NCBI RefSeq assembly: GCF_000204055.1
Contig: NW_006768858.1
Span: 157,126-221,125 of the forward strand
DNA: 64,000 bases
Origin: Melampsora larici-populina 98AG31
Taxonomy: Eukaryota; Basidiomycota; Pucciniomycetes; Pucciniales; Melampsoraceae
Reading direction: 5' to 3'
The position numbers and the translations under genes were made by a program. Below are positions 46,891 through 57,615 of the stretch, piece after piece (position 1 is the first letter of the stretch; every line of letters starts with the position of its first letter). The notes under the pieces are model-generated. The model was not told the origin of the DNA and ran no database searches. It worked only from the letters and a program-made list of their open reading frames with translations.

Positions 46891-47452
46891 GAATAATGAA
46901 AGGTGAAAGGGAAGAATGGGCGATTAGAGTTATGTGATGTATTGCCGCAAATATCAATCGATAAGGGTTATGTGAATGCAATTGAGATGATGATCGGTGA
47001 GCTGTTGCAGCCCATGATGTATTCCAGAGGCTTGTCATGCAGACGGGACCGTTTAGGGATATGGTCTCCAGGGAGATACCCGATTGGGCACGCGGGAGTG
47101 CAGGATGCATGCCATGGGTGGCGGCCAGGGAGATTATCTCCCACGGGTAAAGAGTAACAGGCTGGGATACGCTCCCCAATTAGGCCACTTTTACCTTTCA
47201 CTGGTGGCGACGCTCTAAGTCAATCAAATTTTGAATGACGCAATGTACTACGTCATTGATCCTGATTGATCGTGTGATTTGCACATTTATCGTGTCTCTC
47301 GTTAGTCCGGACGGTTTTGCTTCCGGCTTGGAGATCAAAATGTTCAAGATGTTGGAATCATGTGGCAGAAGATGAGGACAAGTTGTGTATGAGATGTATA
47401 TAGGTGTTATTATCCACAATACCAGTATCTGATGTTCATGCAAGTTGATCAT

Positions 47453-48079
47453 TCTTCATGTTGACATTTTAAATTCAATTTTTTTGTGCAAGCTACAACT
47501 TCACCTAAATGTCCTTCATGAGTCTAGTTTCTTGGAATTGAGAATCTAATTGTAAGATTGGATGTGAACCTTCACTCACTACACCAAATCACAAATATAC
47601 CGCGGGGTTTAGAAAAAATATTTTTTTATAGAAAACGTGGTTGAGTTTTCTAAACTGCCAGGATTTCAAAACAAAAATCCAGATTTGAAGTACAATTCCT
47701 GTACACAATACAGATCAGGACACTGTGAATACCACTCAAATGGTAGGTCATTGTATATGTCTTTGATCATGTTAAGAAAACACTACACAGTAGCGTAGTT
47801 TGTACGTAGACTAGCGGTGATATGCATTTATTTTGGATACTATTTCTCAATCTTAGTGTTAATGTATTAAGCAGATCAGAAAATACAAAGGTGCTTCAAT
47901 TTCAAGTGATGAGTGTCCAGCACACATATGAAATATAATACAACGAGGAACAAGTATATGAAAGATAAAAACAACCTTCCTCGTGAAAAAGTAGCAAATC
48001 ACATTGATTCTTGCCTTAGTTAGTATTTAAATCCCCTTCAATACCAAAATCATTTGCTCTAGGTTAGCTGGTACCGGGT
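47453..48079. other. Intergenic, no gene seen
   Basis: AT-rich sequence with a few short ORFs and no recognisable repeat or domain. It would contain upstream exons of the split host gene if these exist, but none could be identified. Confidence 0.4.
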
Positions 48080-50540
48080 CAACCTCCAGTTGACTATACA
48101 CCAGTGGCTCTTCTTGTTTAATTTTTCAATCCATTCAGAAGAGTAGCAGTCAACGGGGAGTCCAGGAGCTGCTGGTATCTTACTGAGAGGTGCGTTTTCT
48201 TGGCAAATCCAAGGTCAAGGCAAGCGACCAGTTTTTTTCCTGACCAACTTTGGAATACTTGCATTGCTTTGCTCAACGTATCCGTCCAAGAGTATACAAA
48301 CCCATCTTAAGCTGTTGCTACGCCATTCCAGAGCTCGGACACAGCATGGCATAAGCCCATCAGAGTGACCCTCAATACCAGCTTCATTGTCAGTTTCATC
48401 ATCACTGCAGGCATTTTCAAGTATTGCTGAAAGCTTCAAAAGCTGCATGGGTATTGAAAATATTGCTTTATCTCTTGTTTTCTTTAACTGGATTTCAAGC
48501 AAATAGAAAGATTTCATGATCAATTTATATTTGAATGAAAAATTCAGTAAGAAGACTGACATGTTGGAGTCGGGAAACTTGTCGGACTCTGCTTCGCAAT
48601 ATCTCCAATCGTTCTGGATCCCATGATTGCAAGCAGTACCTATTCAAATGAATAAATCACAAGTCGCGTAGCAGATACAAAAAGTTTCTCAGTTTAGAAC
48701 ATTACAAAATATTGATATTATTAACATACCGCTTAGACAGTGATTGAGTGTATGTATCAAGACACTTTCTTATGAAGGTGTCGTCCTTTCCGCCCACAGA
48801 CACTCCATTGTACTCACCACACTCCACCAGCTTGTGGAATATCTTCAAGCAAACATTCCAAGGCCATTTGTTTTTGGGCGCTGATGCTGACTTTAAAAAA
48901 TCTGGACAAAATTTGGAGAGACCTGCAGCTTCTAACATATTTTTCATGATTTTGAGTTGTTGAGGAGTTGCATCCTTGTGTCCAGGTCCGTTTTTGTATG
49001 GGAAGCAAGGATCGAGAGTTTTGTTTTGTTCATCGGTGCGTGTAAGTCCTGTATCAGACATACCCTCCTCATCTGGATTGTCTGGTGGTGGAAGATCAGA
49101 ACTGTCCTTGACCCCAATGAGAGTATCAACATGAAACCGAATAAGATCCTACACAAGTGGATTCTGACACCATTAGATATTGATCATATGCGTGGGTATA
49201 TGCTTATTGAATGACTCACTCCAATACGGCCACCACGTCTTTGTGATTGAGGAGAATTGTTATCAATTGGCTCTTGAGCCATCTTATGTACCACTTGAGT
49301 CAAAGCTTACATTTTGCTTTCAAGAGATTCTACCTTCTGGTTGCTTCACATTAGAAGGATGTGAAGTGTGCTGATGTCTATGGTTTTGCTGAGGAGAATG
49401 AGATTGAGAATTATCTGGTCAGCTTGATGTGCGGGGTTTGGAGAGGATCTGTATAGAACATTCACCTGTCACGCAGGGTCTTGGGAGGGCATGGTGTAGA
49501 AGGTGAAGCACTTGGTTTTTGGGTTTCTGTAGAAGCAAAAGGGTCAGAATGTTCATCCCGGTCATCACACATCTCGTCATCAGATTCATTGGTAGGTTCA
49601 TCTCCTGGTTCCCAATTGGAACCCAAATTTCTTGTCAACTTTGCTTTGGACTTTCCTTTATGTCAAGTGTTCTTTGAAGCTCAAGAGTTTGGCGTGAGGC
49701 AAGTAGGACATGGTCAAGGGTATAGGAATCGCTGATGCTCTAGGCTGGGAAGTACCAAGACCGAAGAGCCGGCTTTGGGTATACTAGTGCTTGTGATTGA
49801 GGTTATAGGAACTTCTTAAATGGTCATTTGATGTACATGAAAAGAAGAGGAGGGAAAGTCAATTGTGAGTTTTGGAAGTGTGAAGAGGATAAAGATTGAA
49901 ACTCACTGTTATGTTGAGATTTGTGCCTTGCCTCCTGATGGTCCAATCTCGAGTCTTTTGTATTGTGAAAAGAGTCTTTCAAAAGGTCTTGAGGAAGAAT
50001 TACTGAATTGGTATAAAACGTAATTGTTCATCAGTCTTGATCCTGGCTAGGTCATACTGATCAGTGGACCGTACGTAGATCGTTGTATGTATTGCAGTTG
50101 TTCAAAAGTTCACTCCTGTCCATTCCGCTGGTGTCTAGTCCGACCATTCTCAACATATTGATGAGCTGAGTGTTGTCGAATTGATCGTGGTCATCATCAC
50201 CTATCCCACTGTCTTGATCCTTGGTAAGCTCGAATTCTGGTTTCCGAATGGGCCCCAAAGCCAACTTGGATTGTGATTTTTCCTTATGTCAAATCTTGTC
50301 TGACGGTGAAGAGGTTGATGGTAGGATAGTAGAATGTGTAAGCTGGGTATTGTCGATTTGATTGTTGTTGATATCCTTATCAGAGGGCAAGATTATTGAA
50401 GCTGTATGTGACTGACTCCCCAGGTTTAACACTGTAGTGGTTGGAGTTTGTAAATCCCGCTTAGATTGAACTGGCTGGGACTGGGTCAAAAGACGTTGTG
50501 GAGAGCAAAATCCATCTTTTTTGCTCTCTTTTTTATACAA
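48080..50540 (-). pseudogene. Rust repeat-family gene with SAP-like motif and KIFxKLVECGEY domain
   Basis: Exons on the minus strand include a SAP-like helix pair, NTQLINMLRMVGLDTSGMDR (50,061-50,264), an acidic linker exon ending PPKTLRDR, a short basic exon SQRRGGRIG, an exon DLIRFHVDTLIG ... FPYKNGPGH ... VCLKIFHKLVECGEYNG, then QSWDPERLEILRSRVRQ and ALEWRSNSLRWVCI, ending SKIPAAPGLPVDCYSSEWIE. This chain resembles a large family repeated in rust genomes, but I know of no function. A TGA at about 48,212 separates the last two blocks, and another stop at 50,289 separates two N-terminal blocks in the same frame. Two exons start with the same HKGKSK/HKEKSQ-like sequence, so one is probably a duplicate. 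Confidence 0.5.
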
Positions 50541-52506
50541 CTCAAGGCATACTTTTTTCTCACATGGATGACTCTAATTATCAGGGTCACATTCAAATAT
50601 AAAGTTGTATATTCATTTAGAAAGATCACAAATTTTATATAGGTGGTTAAATAATGACTACATACTACATAAATTACTAGGTGGAGTTGATCATAAAGTT
50701 AGTCGAGATAAATTGAGAAAGTGAACAGTGAAATAACATAATAGCTTAAACAATCATATTAAAATAAAGAAAATTACCCCAGTACTATCACGCATTCAGA
50801 ATCGAGGGAAAGTGGAGAAGAGTTTTAAGATGGACAAAGGAGGTGGGAAGAATAAAATGAAGCTAAACATTGAATAGGGGAATACTGAAGCAGTCGAGCA
50901 CGAGGAGGTGACAAGAAGCAATTAGTATCAGCAGTTTATAACAGAAAACGAAAGTAATATAAAAAAAAGCACGTACTGCTAACTGAACCACGAGTGGACC
51001 GAGAAGATCATATAAGTTAAAGGCAAACCGTGTTCGCCGGCAAAACTGGATAAAACTCCCAATCAGTACTTTCAAGTTGGAGGTTTACACATCCTTTGAG
51101 TAAAATCCTTGGCTCACGTGTTCACCTCATCATCTATTGTCATGATCATATCATCTCACTTCAATACAATCCTTCAATCCACTTCAACCATCAACTATAA
51201 TCAGGAACCTACTTGAATCTTGACACTTCACCTTCTTCAAAAATCCTCAATCAACAAGTTCCTCATCTCAGCCAATCAAAGACCATGAGCAGTCTGGTAA
51301 AAAGATTGTATCTTCAAATGATCAATCATTCCCATGATTCAATCACTCAGAATGGTCATCAAGACAGAAACATCAAAGAAACATGACCTGATCTAAAACA
51401 TCAAGGGTATCAAGAAAATCATCAAGTTCAATTTATTAGTAGTTCTATTTCATTGATCCATGCAATCTCATTCTCATCATGCAGCATTCATCGGTATCTT
51501 ATTTGATCAATTGGTCAAATTAATTGAACTGATCTGACTAAATTAACCTGAACATGAACAACAGCAACACCAACAATCATCAACCAAATCTCATTCTCAA
51601 CTTCACCTACTTCCACTACTTCTTCCTCTTCTTCAACTTCATCATCATCTCCATTTACAAATCAACATCATTGTCAACATCTCAATCAATCCAACTTTCA
51701 TTGTCTAAATCGACCTACAACTACCAACCACAACTCATATTTTTCATTACCACATGATCTCCTTAGTATCACTGATGAAGAACTTGCTGCTTGATATATT
51801 GTCCGTGTTGATCTATCTATCTATGCCCAAAAATGAGCTCTTACCTTTGTTTATTACAGGTGCGAGTCCAAAATTGGCTATGGGAATTTGGGTCCAATTT
51901 GACGTATCTCAACTAATCCGTCTTTCAATGATAAAAATCAATCGACATCAAAGTTACTTTAGCCATTAAACTGATTCATCATGATAAAACTCCAGAAACA
52001 ACTAACGCTTGTGTTACATTTTGATTGGGGGAATTTAAGTATAGTTGTGTTTTTTTAACGTTTCTAGAGCTTGATTGAACCGTTAAAATATCTTTTGATC
52101 ATCTTAACTGATTTTTTTGTGATCTCATCATCTTTCTTTTGTAGGACATTACAAATATTAGAATCAATCCATCACATAATGTTCTTATGATTTCATAATC
52201 TGATTTTTGAAATCAACACGATCTCGATCAGCAAACATTTGATCGATTGGTTTTGAAAATGCCGATCTGAACTTCAGCTTTCACCTTGACTTCAATAAGT
52301 TTACCAATGTTCAATGGTCAGCATTACACTTTGGATTTGGATTGACTCAAGTTGATCGCTTGGTTTAATACTCAAAATATATTAGATGAAGGCAATTAAC
52401 TTAAACTTGATTACTGAGTCGTATCACTTCGATCAAATTCAAACGTGCTCAATTGGTTTGTAATTCAAGCGATTGAATTGAAATCAAATTTGATTCAAAC
52501 TTTAAC
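50541..52506. other. Gene-poor stretch
   Basis: AT-rich to 51.1 kb, then C/T-rich sequence with poly-Gln-like CAACAACA and Ser-rich CTTCATCATC runs at 51,554-51,740 that read open in several frames because of low complexity. TTCACTACCACATGATCTCC and ITDEELAA-type text near 51,750 might be a gene relic, but I could not extend it. Confidence 0.4.
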
Positions 52507-52949
52507 TTGAACTTGACTCAAAAATATGATCGTGGGAATGAGATCCTTAGATTATCAACTTTGAATTCTTTAGGAGTATGTACTTTTAGAGATGCTGAAC
52601 ATAAACCTGAAATGGTACATCAACTTCTGGATAAACTCGATTGTTCACTTTCATTGGGTGCTTTACATCATGATAATGTTAAAAACAGATTACTTATTGA
52701 GGTTAGGCATTTCTCTCTTTCTTGATTTCATTCTTTCCAATCTGATATTTGATTATGTTTTGATTTGGATGGTACACAGGCGCTTATGTGCCTTTGTTGG
52801 TGCAATCAAAGTCATCAATCGATCAACTTCATTTGATGGTAAGTTTTTGAATCAATGCATTTTCTTCATCTAGCTCAAAATTGCTAATTCAATGCTGATT
52901 TCACTTTTTGTTTATCAATCCAGGTGCCATTCTAGCTGCTCTCAATTGA
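52507..52949 (+). pseudogene. Possible gene relic, unrecognised
   Basis: A 72-codon ORF reads GNEILRLSTLNSLGVCTFRD then AEHKPEMVHQLLDKL, followed by a candidate intron (GTTAGG ... CACAG), a short exon, a second intron (GTAAGT ... CCAG) and a last short exon ending ALN-stop. The splice-like signals suggest real exons. HKPEM recalls mannose-6-phosphate isomerase, but the surrounding residues do not fit well, so I make no call. No continuation upstream. Confidence 0.3.
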
Positions 52950-54589
52950 GAAGCCAGTGTCCTTTCAAAGTGAGTTCCACCCGACCCATGATCGGTAATC
53001 TAGCTAAGGACAAGGACTTCAACAATGAAACAAATTCATATTGAAACAAACAATCAGAAGCAACAGATAATCCAGTAACAAATAATTATCTTGAAATCTT
53101 AGGAAGCGCAGTACCAAAAGGTATAAACAGAAAGCTCCATTACTTTTGCAAAGTTGAAAAAGCTGAAACTAGAAGTGATTTTAATTTGGAAATGTTTGGA
53201 CAGAAATGGACAACATCGATCCTGAAGAAGAATAAAGGCAGTTGGGGTTAGATAAAAATTGGCCTTGACCAAAGCAATGAATACAGCAACTGACAATAAT
53301 GTGGAAGAGGCTTCATTTTTGTTTTGATTACACTCAAGAATGGTAATACCAGTTCCAGTTCAGAAAGATGCACCAGAGATGTTGATTGAGTTGTTGGTTC
53401 ATACAGGGATCATATAAACAAGAAGCATTGGGAAAACAGCTCAAGTTGATAGCCAACAAGGTCTTGAATTGTGAATTGTTGTATCACCAAACGAGTTGAC
53501 CTGAGCAGACAATTGTTTGGCTTATTTTTTCATTCTTTTACTACCCAATTCAATGTCTGTATCCATGACCTTAAAGTTCAATGGCACATCTTTGTAGTTA
53601 ATGCACTTTGAGAAGAAAGGTTTTCATCTGATTCAACCCACTAGATCCACAGATCATTTGCTTCTATAAGTGAGATTCCATTCAACTCAGCAATTCTCAT
53701 GTTGGTCATCATTTTTTTTTGATAAAGGTTGGAACAAACAACAGATGAAAAGATGAAACTTCTCTTACCCTTGTGCTACTTATCAAAATTTATTCAACCT
53801 GCTCAGATCCAACAATATGTACATTGAATGATTGAGAATCTGATGAAATATGTGACCAAGAAATCAGAACTTTCAACAAGTTCACTGGATGATGATTGTG
53901 ATCCTCACACAATCATCATCACAATCAATGATTCTTGATTTTATTTTACTTGGCTCATCTCTAGGGTCATGACTGGAGACAGACCGTTTGGAATCCAGAC
54001 TTTGGCTGTAGAAGAGAAAACAGCTAACTTAACTAAGTCAATCTGCTCTACTGCGGCGCAAGCTTGCAAGTAGAGGAGAAAACAGGAGCATTGGATGGAT
54101 TGTTGATCATCATCTCACAAATTCATTCACACTCGATCAATCATTTTTAAGTGATTGTGGGAGGTGTATCACCACTTCTGAAGTTTTATTTTAGTGTTAT
54201 ATTTTTCCTTTTTACGCTTCACCAAGAAGAAGACTAACAAGTGCTACTGACAGTCTGCAGTTTCAATGATGATATTTAAGAGGTAGCTTTACTGATCCTA
54301 CCAGCAATCCTGCCTGGTCAGTTTTTTTGCAAGTTTATCTCTCATTTTGTCATTGGGTTTTTCATATTCATGGGAGTCTGAAGACATACACCTATATTAT
54401 CTGCCTTCAAACAATATGTACAAAATCTTCAAATGTCTTGGATACACAACTCAGGTTTGTTGTACATACAGTTTCAAAATCAATCTTTGAGATCATATCA
54501 CTGCCAGCATTAAATAGGTTCCCTGGTCGGAACATGACCTAGGCTGGGAATATCATTGAGAGAAGAATGGAGCATCACATCATCTCGCA
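52950..54589. other. Gene-poor stretch
   Basis: No gene or element recognised. A small inverted repeat TGATTGTGA / TCACAATCA occurs at about 53,892-53,926. Confidence 0.45.
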
Positions 54590-54800
54590 CTGCACATCTG
54601 AGCCATAAAGCATACACTACATATATGCAAACATCTGAGTAAATCCTTAGCTATCAGCTACATACAGGTCCGCTCAGTTATCTGCTCATCTAGATAAGAA
54701 AATCATGTGTAATACATGCTGTAACTTTGTTCAGATTGAGACACACATTTCAAAATATTGACTACATATATCACAATGGCTACTCAGGCAATATTCATGG
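54590..54800. repeat. Truncated copy of the ~1 kb TIR element
   Basis: From CACATCTGAGCCATAA the sequence follows the first ~150 bp of the element at the start of the window, including CTCAGTTATCTGCTCATCT and TAATACATGCTGTAACTT. GGCTACTCAGGCAATA near 54,779 matches, in reverse, the sequence near 265-285 of the first copy, so this copy has an internal rearrangement. The opposite terminus was not found. Confidence 0.65.
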
Positions 54801-55141
54801 AACTGTGTAACAGTAGCAGAATGGGAATCTGATCACTAGGACCCATATTCCCATCTGGGAACCTCTTTAATGCTGGAAGTGTATCACATGAACTTCATCC
54901 CCCTACTCAATTACCATCCTTAATTTCAACTTGTACCAATATATATGACTGGATCTGACCTATTCCTGAATTATTAAATTGGTTCCTACACACATGTGAA
55001 AGTTCAATATTGATTTACAGAAGAAGCAGAATTAACAGAAAGTGGGTGTGGAGAAATGAACCAAGATCAAGAAGAACTCATGATGACTACTTTTAGTAAT
55101 GTATCTAGAGCGCTAAGAGGTTTAGTAATTGAATGTATTGA

Positions 55142-55285
55142 CCTCCATCATTGTATTACTGTTATCCTGAGACTGAAATATGTTATGATCCAGAGCGCAG
55201 TGGGGACAGAGAATGGGGTGACAAGGTGCTGTCCCAATGCTAACATGATTGCAGTGTGAGGATAACAGTAATACAACAATGGAGG
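55142..55285. repeat. Inverted repeat, 29-bp arms with an ~85-bp loop
   Basis: CCTCCATCATTGTATTACTG and the following TTATCC face GGATAACAGTAATACAACAA and TGGAGG with only two mismatches. The loop includes GTGGGGACAGAGAATGGGGT. It could be a small fold-back element or a hairpin in a transcript. Confidence 0.7.
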
Positions 55286-55349
55286 CTAAAATCCCCTTCC
55301 TCCCACTATAAGCATAGCTCTGAACATAAGGATCACTGCAAATATGTAA

Positions 55350-55988
55350 TACCTGAGACCAAAGGCAGTTTTGGACCCATTAGAACATAAGCGGAAAGCC
55401 CCACCAACAAATGCAAGTGGAGCAGATCCAATGGTCAAGACCTATATTGATCTGCTCATGATGTCTGATCAAAGACAGCCTAAATATGACCAGGCAAATA
55501 ATTGACTGTTAGAGCTTAACTCAATTCAACCAGATTGGTACCCATATCATCACTACCAAGCAATTCATGATCACCATCAACCTGATGTCTCTACATCATA
55601 TCATTTCAAACCCATAGCCTACAAACTGGAGAGAAATCCATATCCTCCGCCACCTTCTCCCATCAATCAACAAAACATAAAACAACTTTCAAATGATGAA
55701 TATGAAAGGCAGAACAGTGAGCATGTGAAGCTGCGTCAACTGAATAGATATTGGGTACAAGCTCAAGGGCAAGAGTATCTGAAGTCCGATTGGAGTCATC
55801 ACCATTATAATCAGCTCTCATCTCAACCACCCCCTCCGATTCCAAGGAATAGTCAAACACCTCAATGCTTTGTATACCCCCACAGAGATAAACCAACTGT
55901 AAATCCTTCACATAGCCAGATTTCCATTTCATCATCATCATATCCTCCCTTATCCCCCTCAATGTACCAACTTCAAACAGTTGAATAG
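55350..55988 (+). CDS. Tyr/Pro-rich ORF of unknown function, one in-frame TGA
   Basis: One frame stays open for about 200 codons apart from a single TGA at about 55,503. Before it comes PTNASGADPMVKTYIDLL and MSDQRQPKYDQAN; after it DWYPYHHYQAIHDHHQPD, NPYPPPPSPINQQ, LRQLNRYWVQAQGQEYLKSD, and QISISSSSYPPLSP before a TAG. The upstream start may be a splice acceptor. The composition (Tyr, His, Pro, Gln, Ser) suggests a disordered regulatory or surface protein, but that is speculation. It could also be a pseudogene because of the stop. Confidence 0.4.
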
Positions 55989-57329
55989 ACAACCATTGAA
56001 ATTGATCAAGAAAAGACCAGAAACCAGCAGAAGTGATAATGCAAGCTGTATGAGAAAACAAAGCGTGGGCATTCTATCCTGGGAAGGAGCTGTGCGGCGC
56101 CCGCCGCTGATTGGGCTAGTCAAGATAAAAGGGGAGGATACAGCTGGGAGATGCAGATCGATCGATCGATTTCTAGAAAGTGTGTTCGAGATAGAAAATA
56201 AATGAAGAAATAAATATATAAATCAAAATAGATAAGCTTCAGTAAAACTCTAAAAGAAGAAACAAGATTGAGAGAATAACCTACAGTACAAGGATAAAGT
56301 CAAATTTGTGAGAGAGAGATAGAAATGAAGATCAAGATTGAGAGGGATTAGAGATGGCAGCGAAATCAAAATCGATGGGTACCTAGAAGGACGATTGAGG
56401 GAATCTAAAAGAATCAGATCGATTCAAATCAAGACGATTAAATGAAGGAACAAACTTACAAGATATTCACAGCCACGAAAATCGAAATCAGGAAGATTGG
56501 GTGATTTAGTAATTGATGTTGAAACAAGTTGAGATCGAAAGTAAGTTGGTATAGTGGAGATGGAAATTAGTACACTCAAGATCAAGGTGGAAAGATGGTG
56601 TTCTAGAGTGGTTGAAGTTGAAAGTCAAACAAGGGTCCTAATCGAAATTGAAATGGAGATTTGAGCAACGTGATGATTCAAGAATGAGATAGTAGAAGAA
56701 GAGGAGAGAAACTGAACTTACATTTTAAATCGATGGTGTGAAGATCGAGACGAGGTGGGGAGTAGGTTGAATGAGGTGATTGAGATAGAAACAGCACTCA
56801 GGCGCGGAAAGAAAAAAGGAATCATGAGGTGATAAGCTTGAGTTGAATAATAAAAGGATGAGCGGGATAGATTGGGGTACTCGCCTAAGTAAACTGGAAC
56901 TTTAACGAAAATCAAATTTGAAAGTGTCTTGATGAGACTTGAGCAGAATTGAGCCAATCGGAGTAGAAGGTGAAGTGAGGAATGAAGAAAAGGAGGAGGG
57001 GTTTTGTGTTTGTTCGTTCGAAGGGGGTTTTTTTGTGTGTGTTTTTTTTGGAGGATTCATCTAGAAAGAAAAAGAAAGAATTCGTCGTTTTAAGAATATA
57101 AGTCTCTGAGTGATTGATTTTAAAAGCGTTAGCGCATTATCGAGAGTTTTGTTCTTTTGAAAAATTCCTTATTAAATCAGTGAAGTGATCTTGTTTTGAA
57201 GTTTTGAGCGTTGTTCAATTGTTGTCTTTTAAGCTTAGTTATTCCTAAAATCGAATCAGTGGAGTGATAGTGTTCTTTTAGTATCTTGAAAGATTGAAAT
57301 CGGTGGTGTTTGCTGAGCTGGGTCAAGAG
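55989..57329. other. Purine-rich intergenic stretch
   Basis: Contains a short GATC repeat (about 56,157-56,171), many GAGA/GATTGAGA tracts between 56,160 and 56,990, and T-rich sequence afterwards. Only one ORF of note (minus, 56,718-56,957), without a domain. It resembles an intron-rich 5' leader, but no associated gene was found. Confidence 0.4.
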
Positions 57330-57607
57330 TCACGCTCACACCCGGTGACTTTTTCGTGGCCCAGGGCGTGGCCAGGGCCATGGCCTTAAAAACATGGCAC
57401 AATTCAACAACTTATACACGTTATAATGCCACCATCCTTCATGATATTTGCCGCGAAGACGGAACAAATCCAACTCGCCCTCATTGGAGCACAGAGAACA
57501 CAAAATCACACAGAAGGGCCAGGGCATGGCCGAGGCCGAGGCCCCGGCCCTTGCCCTGAGCCCTGCCGTGGCGCCACGAGGCATCGGGGCATCGGGTGTG
57601 AGCGTGA
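57330..57607. mobile_element. 278-bp GC-rich hAT MITE with 8-bp duplication
   Basis: Both ends carry the inverted repeat TCACGCTCACACCCG. GTCAAGAG stands directly outside each end (57,322-57,329 and 57,608-57,615). An 8-bp duplication is the mark of hAT transposons. The interior is far more GC-rich than its surroundings, with GGCCAGGGCC/GGCCATGGCC-type palindromes. Overlapping ORFs on both strands are by-products of this composition. Confidence 0.92.
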
Positions 57608-57615
57608 GTCAAGAG

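Larger units (their letters stand above)
40972..47215. mobile_element. Complete 6244-bp PIF/Harbinger transposon with TAA/TTA duplication
   Basis: The left end is GAGCATCGCCACCAGCG and the right end, read inward, GAGCGTCGCCACCAGTG; similarity continues for over 30 bp. TAA is present outside both ends (40,969-40,971 and 47,216-47,218). The interior holds a Myb/SANT-like gene and a second gene on the + strand, and the transposase on the minus strand. Segments of 300-700 bp between the genes (41,140-41,851, 43,410-44,152, 46,891-47,215) hold no recognisable gene; an AT-dinucleotide tract lies at about 43,552-43,580. Intact ends and duplication argue for a fairly recent insertion, but both core genes carry stops. 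Confidence 0.93.
40594..47452 (-). pseudogene. Host gene of unknown function, split by a 6.2 kb Harbinger element
   Basis: The upstream half (to the right of the element, ending at 47,216) reads TINVQITRSIRINDVVHCV and then IQNLIDL. The downstream half (starting at 40,971) reads QGHPPEFEFEVTSSLH and continues to a stop at 40,594. Both halves use the TTA target duplication as a Leu codon, in the same frame, so the element interrupts what was one reading frame. An acceptor-like CCAAG lies just before PEAKPSGLTRD at about 47,328, suggesting an exon start there. I do not recognise the product; it is basic and Arg-rich toward the C-terminus. Confidence 0.6.

Noticed and set aside
52507..52725. Mannose-6-phosphate isomerase because of HKPEM
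   Set aside because: Only five residues match; the flanking residues and other motifs of that enzyme are missing.
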